50,478 nt of DNA from Ferruginibacter sp. (GCA_025350645.1 JANXXM010000103.1:1-50478); one strand, 5' to 3'. Shown: positions 7,936-15,936, counted from the first letter of the stretch. Numbers and translations are program-made. The notes: generated from the sequence alone by a model not told the origin.

Positions 7936-8313
7936 ATGAAAGACAGTACAGCACATCTACATTTAATCTGCGAAGATTTTAAAAGAACTTTGGCATTTTA
8001 TAAATCTGAGATTCCTTTTTTAAAAAAAAGACTGGAAGAGATAGCAATGAAAAATACCGGAGAAGATACCCGAAAGGAGGTAGAGCATTTTGAAAATGTA
8101 TTTGTTGTGATGAACGAAAATTTAGATGTTCTAATGCATGATGTAAACCTACAACAGGATGCTGTAATGAAAGATGCAAAAGAGAAACCTGACTTTATTA
8201 ATTTAAAAGTTCATGAAGGTGTAGATAGTTTACAAGCGCTGATAGATGTTACAGCCAAAGATTTTGCAGAAACAAAGGTACATTTTTATCGTTTTTTATC
8301 CGAGCACTTATAA
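7936..8313 (+). CDS. Helical protein of unknown function (paralogue of 8790-9167)
   Basis: This 125-aa protein is highly charged and predicted largely alpha-helical, with no signal peptide or TM segment. It begins MKDSTAHLHLICEDFKRTL and ends FYRFLSEHL. The gene at 8790-9167 has the same length, the same layout (LxLICEDFKRTLAFYKSEI... against LxQLRYEINTWKRMLGFMQEE...) and a matching end (FNSYLSENL), so the two are probably diverged duplicates. It lies 12 bases after the membrane-anchored Ig-like gene and 10 before the cupin, clearly in the same transcript. Its function is unknown. Confidence 0.6.
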   Translation: MKDSTAHLHLICEDFKRTLAFYKSEIPFLKKRLEEIAMKNTGEDTRKEVEHFENVFVVMNENLDVLMHDVNLQQDAVMKDAKEKPDFINLKVHEGVDSLQALIDVTAKDFAETKVHFYRFLSEHL

Positions 8314-8323
8314 AATTCTTAGC

Positions 8324-8620
8324 ATGATAATCAAAGAAGTTTTAGCAGAGTTAGAATTGAAGGACCATCCTGTAGCAAAGGCCCTGTATAAAAAAGAAGG
8401 GTTCAAAGTATTGGTTCTTGGGTTTAAACAAAACATGATTTTAAAAGAACACAAAGCAAGTGTACCCACAAAATTACTTGTGTTGGAAGGCGCAGTAACT
8501 TATAAAAACGAAGGAACTATAACTACATTAAATAAATATGATGAGTTGGAAATTCCGGTAAATGAATTACATGAAGTAACTGCCTTGCAAGATGCGCTTT
8601 GCATGTTAATACAAGGGTAA
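8324..8620 (+). CDS. Small cupin-fold protein
   Basis: The start chosen is ATG 8324, because an upstream frame would overlap the previous gene by about 70 bases. The 98-aa product MIIKEVLAELELKDHPVAKA... has a single cupin-like core: ILKEHKASVPTKLLVLEGAV, then YDELEIPVNELHEVTAL. Metal-ligand-like residues are H (KEHKA) and H (ELHEV). Small cupins of this kind often accompany stress and nitrogen-oxide genes, but no reaction can be assigned. It is the last gene of the oxidase operon before a 170-base gap. Confidence 0.65.
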   Translation: MIIKEVLAELELKDHPVAKALYKKEGFKVLVLGFKQNMILKEHKASVPTKLLVLEGAVTYKNEGTITTLNKYDELEIPVNELHEVTALQDALCMLIQG

Positions 8621-8658
8621 TGAACGATACAATAGTTTAATTGTAGATTAAAATTTTT

Positions 8659-8748
8659 CTACCGGACGAGTCCGTGGATTAATTGACAACAATCATCCTC
8701 AAGCCAAACGATGATCGTTGTTTCAACATATTTCAAAAAATATCTTTG
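8659..8748 (+). promoter_or_regulatory. Promoter with two palindromes
   Basis: A Bacteroidota promoter is visible: TTG at 8719-8721, a 19-base spacer and TATCTTTG at 8741-8748 (consensus TAnnTTTG), giving a transcription start near 8755. A perfect 13-base palindrome AACGATGATCGTT (8707-8719) is centred about 42 bases upstream of that start, where a class II activator would bind. A second palindrome, CGGACGAGTCCG, lies near 8663-8674. Neither matches the Fnr core. Confidence 0.4.
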
Positions 8749-8789
8749 ACATAATATCATGAACGGAATTTAATTATAAATGGCGGGAA

Positions 8790-9167
8790 ATGACAGAGCT
8801 AAAACTTATGCAGTTGCGATACGAAATAAATACATGGAAACGTATGCTTGGTTTTATGCAGGAAGAGAATGTGCATTTAAAAAATCGCTTGTCAGATGTA
8901 TTAAAAGATAGATTCGATAAAAAACTGTTAGATGGAGTGGAGCGTTATCAAACAGATTTTATAAATAAAGATGAAATAATTAAAGAGTTAAAAAATGAAG
9001 TCGGAGAATTAGAATACATTTTACATTCGGATATTGTTATTGATGAACAACATAATTTTCCTATTACACGAAGAATTGAAAACATCAGAAAACACATTAA
9101 TTGTGTAGAAAAAGATTTTAAAAAAATGAATATTGAGTTTAATAGTTACCTGTCAGAAAATTTATAA
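8790..9167 (+). CDS. Helical coiled-coil protein of unknown function
   Basis: This 125-aa charged, all-helical protein (MTELKLMQLRYEINTWKRML ... KMNIEFNSYLSENL) has no signal peptide or TM. Heptad-like leucines run through KELKNEVGELEYILHSDIVI. It resembles 7936-8313 in length, in charge pattern and in the last nine residues, so I treat it as its paralogue. It has its own promoter (8719-8748) and is followed 6 bases later by a decayed gene. Nothing indicates an enzymatic function. A scaffold or adaptor role is only a guess. Confidence 0.6.
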   Translation: MTELKLMQLRYEINTWKRMLGFMQEENVHLKNRLSDVLKDRFDKKLLDGVERYQTDFINKDEIIKELKNEVGELEYILHSDIVIDEQHNFPITRRIENIRKHINCVEKDFKKMNIEFNSYLSENL

Positions 9168-9173
9168 ACAGAA

Positions 9174-9745
9174 ATGATACGGAAAATTATATTTCAGAAT
9201 ATTTGCATTGCAATATGTTTTTTGCACGGCAAACCATTGCAGGCTCAACTAAATTCTGAAACTATAAAAAATACTGTTTCACAAAGTTTCTTTTTTTCAA
9301 TTACAGATTCAAAACAGTGGAAACAAATTCAATCTTTTTACACCGCAAATTACTTTAACTCGGCATGGCTAAACACAGAAAATAATAATAACAAAAATTA
9401 CTTATTAAATCAATTAACACTAAGTGGAGAGATTGGCCTTGCAGAAAAGGATTATGAAAATTTGTTTATTGAAAATTTTAAGAAGGGTACTGCAAAACTG
9501 AATTCGCTTGCTGATTCTCTGGAGGCCGAAATAAAGTTCACTGCCGCAGCGCTGCATTATTACAACGACATTGCTTACGGTAATACACCGCTAGCCATTA
9601 CTTACAAAGGTTTGGCAGAAATTCCCGTATGCCATATATAGGAGTTGCTTGCGCACCGGTATTGCTGCTTATGGTAATTTGCTATTCTTTGAAGATGTAT
9701 ATAGAAAATTTAACTGGAATAAAATGGATTCATTTAAAAACTAAA
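9174..9745 (+). pseudogene. L,D-transpeptidase (YcbB-type) remnant
   Basis: The first frame (9174-9641, 155 aa) has a signal peptide (...ICIAICFLHGKPLQAQ) and a segment like the scaffold domain of large L,D-transpeptidases: FYTANYFNSAWL, GEIGLAEKDYENLF, LADSLEAEIKFTAAALHYYN. It stops at 9641. Downstream, in another frame, AAYGNLLFFEDVYRKFNWNK ends at TAA 9743-9745 and resembles the very C-terminus of the same family. The catalytic SxGCVR region and most of the middle, roughly 300 residues, are missing. This is therefore read as an internal deletion plus frame change. The family call rests on motif memory and is moderate. Confidence 0.45.
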
Positions 9746-9747
9746 CA

Positions 9748-10367
9748 ATGAAAAATATAAAAAGTATTACTCCGCTTATTATCTTATTATTCTGCGGCTG
9801 TTCTTCTTCTAAAATAACAACTTTTTGGAAACAGAAAAATACTGCACCGCAGTATTTTAATAAAATAATGGTGATAGGTGTTATGAGAGAGAATGACAGA
9901 GCTATGCAGGAGAAAATGGAAAACCATCTTGTGGGCGATTTAAAGAATATTGGTTTTACAGCACTTTCTTCCTTAAATGAATACGGACCGAATGCATTTA
10001 AAAAGGTGATACTGCAGCTGCAATAATAAAATTAAAAGAGAGCAATGTAGATGCCGTACTTACCATTGTGCTCTTAGCTAAAGAAAAGGAACAACAATAT
10101 ATTGCTTCAAATTATAGAAATCGCTATACAGATTATAGGTATGAAATGTATCAGCGTATTTATGAGCCCGGATATTATGTTACAAACACTAAATATTTTT
10201 GGGAAAGTAATTTGTACAATTTGAAAACGAAGCAACTTTTATACTCTGTACAAACAGAATCTTTTAACCCGGATGATGCTGAAACACTTGCACATCAATA
10301 TGGAAAATTAATTATACAAAATATGATGAAGAAGCGGATTTTAGGAATTAAAAAATCAGTGGACTAA
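9748..10367 (+). pseudogene. Lipoprotein of unknown function, split by one frameshift
   Basis: The first part (9748-10026) is a lipoprotein: MKNIKSITPLIILLFCGCSS with a CGC lipobox, then FNKIMVIGVMRENDRAMQEK. The second part continues in another frame from about 10006: DTAAAIIKLKESNVDAVLTI, VLLAKEKEQQYIASN, then YFWESNLYNLKTKQLLYSVQ and AETLAHQYGKLIIQNMMKK. Adding one A to the A run at 10000-10004 restores a single frame of about 206 codons (…AFKKGDTAAAII…). The intact protein would be an outer-membrane or periplasmic lipoprotein with an alternating alpha/beta domain. Whether the indel is biological or an assembly error is undecidable here. Confidence 0.65.
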
Positions 10368-10380
10368 TTAATAAAAGATT

Positions 10381-10566
10381 ATGAAAAAAAATATTGGTAA
10401 TACAGATAGAATTTTCAGAATGCTTTTGAGTATTGTAATTGCATTTGTAGGTTATTATTACAAATCGTGGTGGGGCCTGGTAGCGTTTATACCACTGTTT
10501 ACTGCGTTTACAAGCAATTGTGCTTTGTACAACTTATTAGGCATAAACACCCGTGAAAAGAAATAA
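10381..10566 (+). CDS. DUF2892 small membrane protein
   Basis: This 61-aa protein starts MKKNIGNTDRIFRMLLSIVI and has two hydrophobic segments (about 13-27 and 30-45). It contains the family signature NIGNTDRIxR and the ending FTSNCALYNLLGINT, as in the DUF2892/YgaP-like transmembrane domain. These domains commonly sit beside sulfur or redox proteins, and their function is not established. It lies 13 bases after the frameshifted lipoprotein gene. Confidence 0.8.
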   Translation: MKKNIGNTDRIFRMLLSIVIAFVGYYYKSWWGLVAFIPLFTAFTSNCALYNLLGINTREKK

Positions 10567-10628
10567 CACTTTATAATGATAATTAATTAATAACTGTTTT
10601 TACAGAGTGGCAGAAAATTTTTTAAATG

Positions 10629-10640
10629 TGATTGCAATCA
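10629..10640. promoter_or_regulatory. Fnr/Dnr-type box upstream of the fasciclin gene
   Basis: TGATTGCAATCA is a perfect 12-base palindrome matching the TGAT-N4-ATCA core of Fnr/Dnr sites. It lies 63 bases upstream of the ATG at 10703. If transcription starts about 42 bases downstream (near 10677), the 5' leader is about 25 bases. Confidence 0.45.
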
Positions 10641-10702
10641 TAAAATAAAATAAATCTTAAAGCTATATTGTTTACGATTTATAAACCATCAAAACTAAAC
10701 TT

Positions 10703-11257
10703 ATGCGAAAGTTACTTTCCTTCTCATTACTATTTTGCGGCTACATTTTTATAGGCTGCGATAATAAAGTTGAACAAGATAAAACTACTCTAACAGAAAA
10801 CAGACCGGGACAATCGGGTGTGCAAGATGATCTTTCACAAAAAAATGTGGTGCAGGTAGCAGCAGGAAGTAAAGACCATACAACACTTGTAGCCGCTGTG
10901 AAAGCAGCTTCTCTTGTAGATGCATTAAGCAATGCAGGACCGTTTACTGTGTTTGCTCCTACCAATGCTGCTTTTGATAAATTACCTGCAGGCACAGTAG
11001 ATGGTTTATTGAAACCTGAAAAGAAAGATGACCTTGCAGATATTTTACAATACCATGTTTCACTGGGTGTATTTAAAACAGAAAACTTCACCGATGGGCA
11101 GGTGATAGGTCAGGTTAATGGTGGCAATATTACCATCACCAAAAAAGATGGAAAATATATAGTGAATGGTACTGCGGTTATCATTGCTTCTATACCGGCA
11201 TCAAATGGAATGGTGCATGTTATAGATGGCGTACTGTTACCACCTGCAAACAAATAA
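10703..11257 (+). CDS. Fasciclin-domain lipoprotein
   Basis: This 184-aa protein has a signal sequence with lipobox-like IFIGC (Cys 19). A low-complexity linker and one fasciclin (FAS1) domain follow, spanning about residues 50-182: HTTLVAAVKAASLVDALSNA, the H1 motif GPFTVFAPTNAAFDKLP, LQYHVSLG and the H2-like GMVHVIDGVLLPP. FAS1 domains mediate adhesion or protein-protein contact at the cell surface. An upstream Fnr-type box suggests low-oxygen or NO control. It is convergent with the truncated haemoglobin gene. Confidence 0.88.
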   Translation: MRKLLSFSLLFCGYIFIGCDNKVEQDKTTLTENRPGQSGVQDDLSQKNVVQVAAGSKDHTTLVAAVKAASLVDALSNAGPFTVFAPTNAAFDKLPAGTVDGLLKPEKKDDLADILQYHVSLGVFKTENFTDGQVIGQVNGGNITITKKDGKYIVNGTAVIIASIPASNGMVHVIDGVLLPPANK

Positions 11258-11313
11258 CTAACACATAAAAGGCCTTCAATGCTTACTCAAACAACAAGTA
11301 AGTAAACACATTA

Positions 11314-11691
11314 TTATCGTTCACTCAATATTTTTTGTTCTATAATTCCGGAAATGCTGATGGCTCGTTCTTTTGCTAGATTAGCTTTTTTCCCTTCAAA
11401 TAATTCATCTACAGTACTAAGAAATAATTGATTCCAGTTATTAAAATGTACAGCATTTAAGGGAGAAATATTATGCAACTTTTGATGCAAATTCATTGGA
11501 TTGCCATCATACTTTCCGGTAAATAAAATAATGTTTTCAAAAAAATCATACATCACCAACAAATGCGTTTGCCAATTTACTTTGGCAATATCCTGAAAGA
11601 TGTATCCAAGGAGTTTATCTGCCATAATCTTTTCGTAAAAAAGATTTACGAGCAATTCAATATCGGCTCTCGTTTCAATATCTTTTTTCAT
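11314..11691 (-). CDS. Truncated haemoglobin, group III-like
   Basis: This 125-aa 2-on-2 globin has the proximal haem histidine at H82 in VHFNNWNQLF, a typical HFxxW group III pattern. FYEKIMADKLLGYIF and FFENIILFTGKYDGNP mark the B/E region. Group III truncated haemoglobins bind O2 and NO and are often implicated in nitrosative-stress defence. It is the last gene of the minus-strand nosL-D-F-Y-hemerythrin transcript, starting 6 bases after the hemerythrin stop. That position suggests protection from NO formed or met during nitrogen-oxide respiration. Confidence 0.88.
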   Translation of the reverse strand: MKKDIETRADIELLVNLFYEKIMADKLLGYIFQDIAKVNWQTHLLVMYDFFENIILFTGKYDGNPMNLHQKLHNISPLNAVHFNNWNQLFLSTVDELFEGKKANLAKERAISISGIIEQKILSER

Positions 11692-11697
11692 TTACAT

Positions 11698-12141
11698 TTA
11701 TAAATGAGGTGATAAAGATGCATCTATAGCTGCCAACATTTCTTCGTTACAGCTTTCTTCAATTAACGGAAAAAGTTCCCGTTCTTCTTTACGGACATGC
11801 GTTTCCAATGCCTTCCCGAGTTCATCCAAATGGGTTGGCAAATCATTATGATTGATTATAGCCTGAAAGGCTGCATGCAGTTCCACATGCTCCTTCAAAA
11901 TTATTTGCAGCATTTTATCAAGCGGTTCATTAATCTCTTTAACTAACTGCAATGCTTTTTCTTCCTGGGCAAAATGCTTCATCAATTCTTCTTTATAAAA
12001 TTTACTTGCATACGCTGCTTTACCCACAACATCGGTGGGCAGACCTTTATAAGCGGGTGCGTTTTTTTGCAACAACCTCGCTAAGATTAATGCGCCATGG
12101 TGATCTCTGGATAAGTGTGCCAGCGAAGGGTGTCTTTTCAT
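11698..12141 (-). CDS. Hemerythrin-like HHE-domain protein
   Basis: This 147-aa four-helix protein has the HHE histidine/acid pattern: LSRDHHGALILARLL (H14, H15), MKHFAQEEKAL, LKEHVELHAAF and THVRKEERELFPLIEE. The pattern fits a di-iron centre binding O2 or NO. It lacks the C-terminal ScdA/YtfE domain, so it is a stand-alone hemerythrin. It starts 2 bases after nosY and is followed 6 bases later by the truncated haemoglobin. A hemerythrin in a nos operon points to O2/NO sensing or scavenging around N2O reduction, which is inference. Confidence 0.88.
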   Translation of the reverse strand: MKRHPSLAHLSRDHHGALILARLLQKNAPAYKGLPTDVVGKAAYASKFYKEELMKHFAQEEKALQLVKEINEPLDKMLQIILKEHVELHAAFQAIINHNDLPTHLDELGKALETHVRKEERELFPLIEESCNEEMLAAIDASLSPHL

Positions 12142-12143
12142 GT

Positions 12144-12911
12144 TTATAGATCTTTAGTATTAAACTTATGTGCAGCATACCAAACAGGTAGCACTATCCA
12201 TAAAAGTAGACTGATAATTGAAAATGCAATCCCCGTAAAAGTGCCAAAAAAATCTTTAAATACCGCCCCTGTATAACCCATCATTGCAGATACATCCAAC
12301 TGCAATAAAATTAAAATTCTGCTGAGATCAATTGGATTGAATGCACTAATGGCGATCATCGGTTTTTCCATTGGATAATCTGCAAACTGAAATAATAAAA
12401 ACAATACAAACCCATCAAACAACAAGGAAAAATACAACCAAATCATAATGGCAGCGCCAATGCCTTTAGCTTTATCCCGGGCATTTACGGTGGCAAGCAT
12501 AGCTATTGCAACAAAAATAATACTCAGTAATATACCCACTGCTATCATGGTAAACCCAATGGTATTTGGTTGAAAAATTAAAACGGGTATGCCCGCACCA
12601 ATAAAAAAAGCAAGGGAAAGTGAAGCTGCTAATCCGGTGAATAAACTTAACCAGATAGATTTTCTTTTTAATGGCTGGCTTACTAACAGTTCTATAAACT
12701 CTGCACTGTTATAAATGTAAATACTCGAAAATATAATATTAACCAAAGGCACTATGATAAGTATAATATTTAAGAGACTTAGCAAACCCTTACTGCTGTT
12801 ATCTTCAAGGCCAAACACACTTAAGGAGGCTGCCAATAAAAAAACAGTGTATATCAACACAATTTTATTGCGCAAAATATCGGTTACTACATATTTAAAT
12901 ATTTTTTTCAT
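12144..12911 (-). CDS. nosY: NosY, ABC transporter permease for nitrous oxide reductase maturation
   Basis: This 255-aa ABC-2-type permease has six hydrophobic helices, beginning MKKIFKYVVTDILRNKIVLI. Its signature YNSAEFIELLVSQPLKRKSI follows the second TM, and SAFNPIDLSRILILLQLD is typical of NosY. With NosF and NosD it forms the NosDFY complex that delivers or remodels copper/sulfur for the CuZ site of NosZ. Its start overlaps the nosF stop by 17 bases, indicating translational coupling. Confidence 0.9.
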   Translation of the reverse strand: MKKIFKYVVTDILRNKIVLIYTVFLLAASLSVFGLEDNSSKGLLSLLNIILIIVPLVNIIFSSIYIYNSAEFIELLVSQPLKRKSIWLSLFTGLAASLSLAFFIGAGIPVLIFQPNTIGFTMIAVGILLSIIFVAIAMLATVNARDKAKGIGAAIMIWLYFSLLFDGFVLFLLFQFADYPMEKPMIAISAFNPIDLSRILILLQLDVSAMMGYTGAVFKDFFGTFTGIAFSIISLLLWIVLPVWYAAHKFNTKDL

Positions 12912-13617
12912 ATAAACTTTTTACCATTACACTGGCGATGGCTTTTGAAAGTTTGCTCTCCCCTGTTTCTTCTCTTAACAGTTCTATTTTTTTATGAAAT
13001 AATAATTTCCCATCCTGCATATAAATAATTTCGGTAACCAAATCATCTAATTCACTTAATACATGCGATGTAATTAAAACAAGTTTCCCTTTTTCTTTTT
13101 CCACAATAATTTTTTCTTTTAATAATTCTGATGCTATGGGGTCAAGCCCTGCCGTAGGTTCATCTAAAATGAGCACGGAGGGGTTAAATAAAAATGCCAA
13201 TGCTGCACTTACTTTTTGCCTTGTACCACCCGAGAGTGTTCTCATTCTTTTATGCAATAAATTTTGCAGAGAAAAAGCTTTTACCAGATCTTCGTCCAAA
13301 GCCACTTGTTGGTTCCTTATATCTTTCATCATATTCAGCACTTGGCCTATCGTCATGTTATCCGGATAACGCCCTATCTGCGGCATATAGCCTATCTCTT
13401 CTCTATACTTCCAATGGTGAAGTATATTTTTATCTTTAAAAGTTATAAATCCGTTATCCGGCACTACCATTCCTAGTATTGATTTTATTAATGTTGTTTT
13501 ACCGCTGCCGTTAGGACCAATTAAAGCAATGCACTCGCCTCTGTTGCAGGTAGTGGATACATTATCCAGCGCTTTTAATTTACCAAATTGCTTGGTTACA
13601 TTGCTTGCAATAATCAT
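12895..13617 (-). CDS. nosF: NosF, ABC transporter ATP-binding protein
   Basis: I start it at ATG 13617. A TTG five codons upstream is in frame but would fall at the edge of the hairpin at 13632-13664. The protein has about 240 aa with Walker A GPNGSGKTTLIKS, signature LSGGTRQKVSAALA, Walker B VLILDEPTAGLDP and the switch histidine in ITSHVLSELD. It energises NosY/NosD during nitrous oxide reductase maturation. Neighbours nosD and nosY and the co-directional nosZ make the assignment firm. Confidence 0.92.
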   Translation of the reverse strand: MIIASNVTKQFGKLKALDNVSTTCNRGECIALIGPNGSGKTTLIKSILGMVVPDNGFITFKDKNILHHWKYREEIGYMPQIGRYPDNMTIGQVLNMMKDIRNQQVALDEDLVKAFSLQNLLHKRMRTLSGGTRQKVSAALAFLFNPSVLILDEPTAGLDPIASELLKEKIIVEKEKGKLVLITSHVLSELDDLVTEIIYMQDGKLLFHKKIELLREETGESKLSKAIASVMVKSLYEKNI

Positions 13618-13631
13618 AGTGTTAATTTGCA

Positions 13632-13664
13632 AGAGATGACATCTTTTAAAAAGATGTCATCTCT
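13632..13664 (-). promoter_or_regulatory. Near-perfect 16-bp inverted repeat between nosD and nosF
   Basis: AGAGATGACATCTTTT (13632-13647) and AAAAGATGTCATCTCT (13649-13664) form a perfect 16-bp hairpin around a single base, lying 6 bases after the nosD stop and 14 bases before the nosF ATG. There is no U-run downstream on the minus strand, so it looks like an RNA-processing or stability element, or a dimer operator, rather than a classic terminator. Confidence 0.55.
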
Positions 13665-13670
13665 AAAATA

Positions 13671-14900
13671 CTAAAAAGCCTTCTTCATCAATGGCGCATT
13701 GTCTTTTAAATTTTCCGGGGTAAGGCTGGGTAATATTTTTTCTGTTTTATCTAATAAAGAGGTTATAAAACTTCTGAACAATATCATTGCCGGTGGATAT
13801 TTTTCAACGATCATGGAATACATACTTACAGGCCTGTATGGAATATCTCCAATTTTATCTTTATTTAAATCGTACCCTTCGTATTTATCCCAATAATTAT
13901 TTTTAAATTTGTTTAATACCAATGAGCCGTTTGTACCCACATCAAAAGTGTTTCCTATAAAGTTGTTGCGCTCCAGCACCACTTCCATACAACTTGCCTG
14001 AATTTTTAATGCCCAGCCATTGTTCTCAAAAGTATTGTGCTTCATAAAAATTCTATTAGCACCTTCCATATAAATTGCACTTGTATTTTTTGCAAAGTAA
14101 TTGCCCTCCATATCGCCATCGGAAATTTCTTTCAGCAATATACCATGAGATGCATCGCCCCAATTCTCTTCAAAATAGTTGCTGAACATTCTTATTTTAT
14201 TGCTAAACATTACAGATACGCCGGAACCGTTATTAGTGAAAATATTACTTACATACATATCATTGTTACTAAACATAAAGTGCAATCCGTATCTGATATT
14301 TTGTGCAGATGTATTTCGCCAGATGATAGAATTTTTTACAAACTCAAAATAAATTCCATCCCTGTGTCCGGTTATTTTATTATTAATAATGCGCAGGCTG
14401 TCACTCTTCCAGCAATGAATACCGTTACCGCTTTGCTGCTCTTCGGTGCTGCTTGCCGTAAGCCTGTTATTTTCAATGGTACAGTTGAGTCCGTTTTGTA
14501 TATAGATGCCAAAAAAAGTATTTTCCAGTATGTTATTTTTTATTACCGCATCTCTGCTGTCATACACTTTTATACCACTCAAATCTTGCAGGCTGGAAAT
14601 ACCGGAATGCACTATTCTGAAACCGTCTATTACAACAGCATCAGCTTTTACTGAAATAATTTCATACTTTTTTTCACCATCCAATACCGGATAATTTATT
14701 CCTTTAAGTACAATGCTTTTTTTAATTACAAGATTTTTCTCTTTATAATTACCTGCATCTACAAGCACTGTATCGCCCGCTACCGACGCCTCAATACCGG
14801 CCGTGATTGTTTTATATTTTCTGCTGCTGCCAACCGGTATTGTTTTGGCAATGCATGTACAATAATAAAACATGGATAGTATGAAAAATATAATCTTCAT
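13671..14900 (-). CDS. nosD: NosD, periplasmic beta-helix copper-processing protein
   Basis: The ATG at 14900 overlaps the stop of the NosL-fusion gene as ATGA and leads directly into a signal peptide (MKIIFFILSMFYYCTCIAKT). A start six codons upstream is also open. The ~409-aa protein carries repeated right-handed beta-helix rungs (CASH/NosD type): IKNNILENTFFGIYIQNGLN, IENNRLTAS, IINNKITGHRDGIYFEFVKN, IWRNTSAQNIRYGLHFMFSN, and a C-terminal NYWDKYEGYDLNKDKIGDIP motif typical of NosD. It works with NosF and NosY in CuZ assembly of NosZ. Confidence 0.92.
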   Translation of the reverse strand: MKIIFFILSMFYYCTCIAKTIPVGSSRKYKTITAGIEASVAGDTVLVDAGNYKEKNLVIKKSIVLKGINYPVLDGEKKYEIISVKADAVVIDGFRIVHSGISSLQDLSGIKVYDSRDAVIKNNILENTFFGIYIQNGLNCTIENNRLTASSTEEQQSGNGIHCWKSDSLRIINNKITGHRDGIYFEFVKNSIIWRNTSAQNIRYGLHFMFSNNDMYVSNIFTNNGSGVSVMFSNKIRMFSNYFEENWGDASHGILLKEISDGDMEGNYFAKNTSAIYMEGANRIFMKHNTFENNGWALKIQASCMEVVLERNNFIGNTFDVGTNGSLVLNKFKNNYWDKYEGYDLNKDKIGDIPYRPVSMYSMIVEKYPPAMILFRSFITSLLDKTEKILPSLTPENLKDNAPLMKKAF

Positions 14901-15919
14901 TTCTGCATATCCTCCCACGAAATTTTGTTGCCTTTAAATTGAGGAAGCATCATCACCAAACTGTCTTCACTACTAAAAGCAGCTATGTTTCCGTTCATCG
15001 GGCTTTTCAATGTGGGGCTTTGTAAAAAATGTGCATCCTTTACATTTATCAATCCGTGCGGATTATTAAAATTTGTAAAATAAACGGCTGCTATTTGTTC
15101 AGGTACTATTTGTTTTGAGTGAAGAAATGCTACAAGGCAATGCTCATCATCAAACTTATATATCTTACTTTTCTTGGTAACTATTTCGGCACCAAAACGG
15201 TTATCACTAATGGTCATTTTGCAAAAATCGCAATTATCTTTTCCTGTACGAATAGGCTGAGGATTTGTATTACAGGCACTAAAGCACAAGATGAAGAAGG
15301 CTGATACCACTAACTTAGCCTGATTTGTTTTGAGTAACGATTTTTTATTTCTTCTCCATTCTAAAATACTACAACATAGCAAAACAATTCCAACAGCTAC
15401 AAATATCCATCCGCCCATTGCAGGAATAGAATAGGCACCGAAATTTAATAATTGTTTAAAGCCAATGAGCGGTGGCTGGTAAGCCATACCAGGAACAATG
15501 ATGGCTGCATCCGGATTTAAATTATGCCCGTAATCATATTCCCATCTCCAAAAATCTATCATAGCTATAATTCCAAATGCAACAAAGATGATACATAAAA
15601 CATTCAACCATTTTCTTTTTGCAGCAACCCCTGTAACTATAAAGAGCAGAGAAAAAAATACGATAATAGCCGGCAGTATTTTAAATTCCGAAAAGTCATC
15701 TGCATGAAGTGACTTCATGCCGATATAATGATTTAATCCATTAATAATATTTACATCCCCAGCTAATTTATTTGCATAAATAAACAGTTTTAATCCTTCG
15801 GGATATTGAGGTGCCTGAAGTTCTATTCTCCATATGGGCGTGAATAATACTGCAAGTAAACCTACGCCACATATAACAAGTAATATTCTTGTCGCTATAG
15901 AAATTTTATTATTTTTCAT
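14897..15919 (-). CDS. nosL: Membrane protein fused to NosL copper chaperone
   Basis: In this 340-aa protein, residues 1-190 hold four TM helices (about 11-29, 80-98, 105-123, 167-185) with conserved-looking FWRWEYDYGHNLNP and PGMAYQPPLIG. Residues 200-340 are a NosL domain with the Cu(I) motif DNCDFCKMTISDNRFGAE (230-235) and KFDDEHCLVAFLH. Between them lies an intact lipoprotein signal (LVVSAFFILCFSAC, Cys 216), as if a whole NosL precursor had been appended to the membrane protein. NosL supplies copper to apo-NosZ. The four-TM protein is a usual separate neighbour of nosL in Bacteroidota, as far as I recall, so the fusion is the odd feature. It overlaps nosD by ATGA. Confidence 0.85.
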   Translation of the reverse strand: MKNNKISIATRILLVICGVGLLAVLFTPIWRIELQAPQYPEGLKLFIYANKLAGDVNIINGLNHYIGMKSLHADDFSEFKILPAIIVFFSLLFIVTGVAAKRKWLNVLCIIFVAFGIIAMIDFWRWEYDYGHNLNPDAAIIVPGMAYQPPLIGFKQLLNFGAYSIPAMGGWIFVAVGIVLLCCSILEWRRNKKSLLKTNQAKLVVSAFFILCFSACNTNPQPIRTGKDNCDFCKMTISDNRFGAEIVTKKSKIYKFDDEHCLVAFLHSKQIVPEQIAAVYFTNFNNPHGLINVKDAHFLQSPTLKSPMNGNIAAFSSEDSLVMMLPQFKGNKISWEDMQK

Positions 15920-15936
15920 TCCATTAATTAAAATAA

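Noticed and set aside
8659..8690. Hammerhead-ribozyme-like GGACGAGTCC stretch
   Set aside because: The essential CTGATGA and GAAA core elements are absent; only a short palindrome remains.
13618..13632. TTG start for nosF at 13632
   Set aside because: The ATG at 13617 is a better codon and leaves the intergenic hairpin free.
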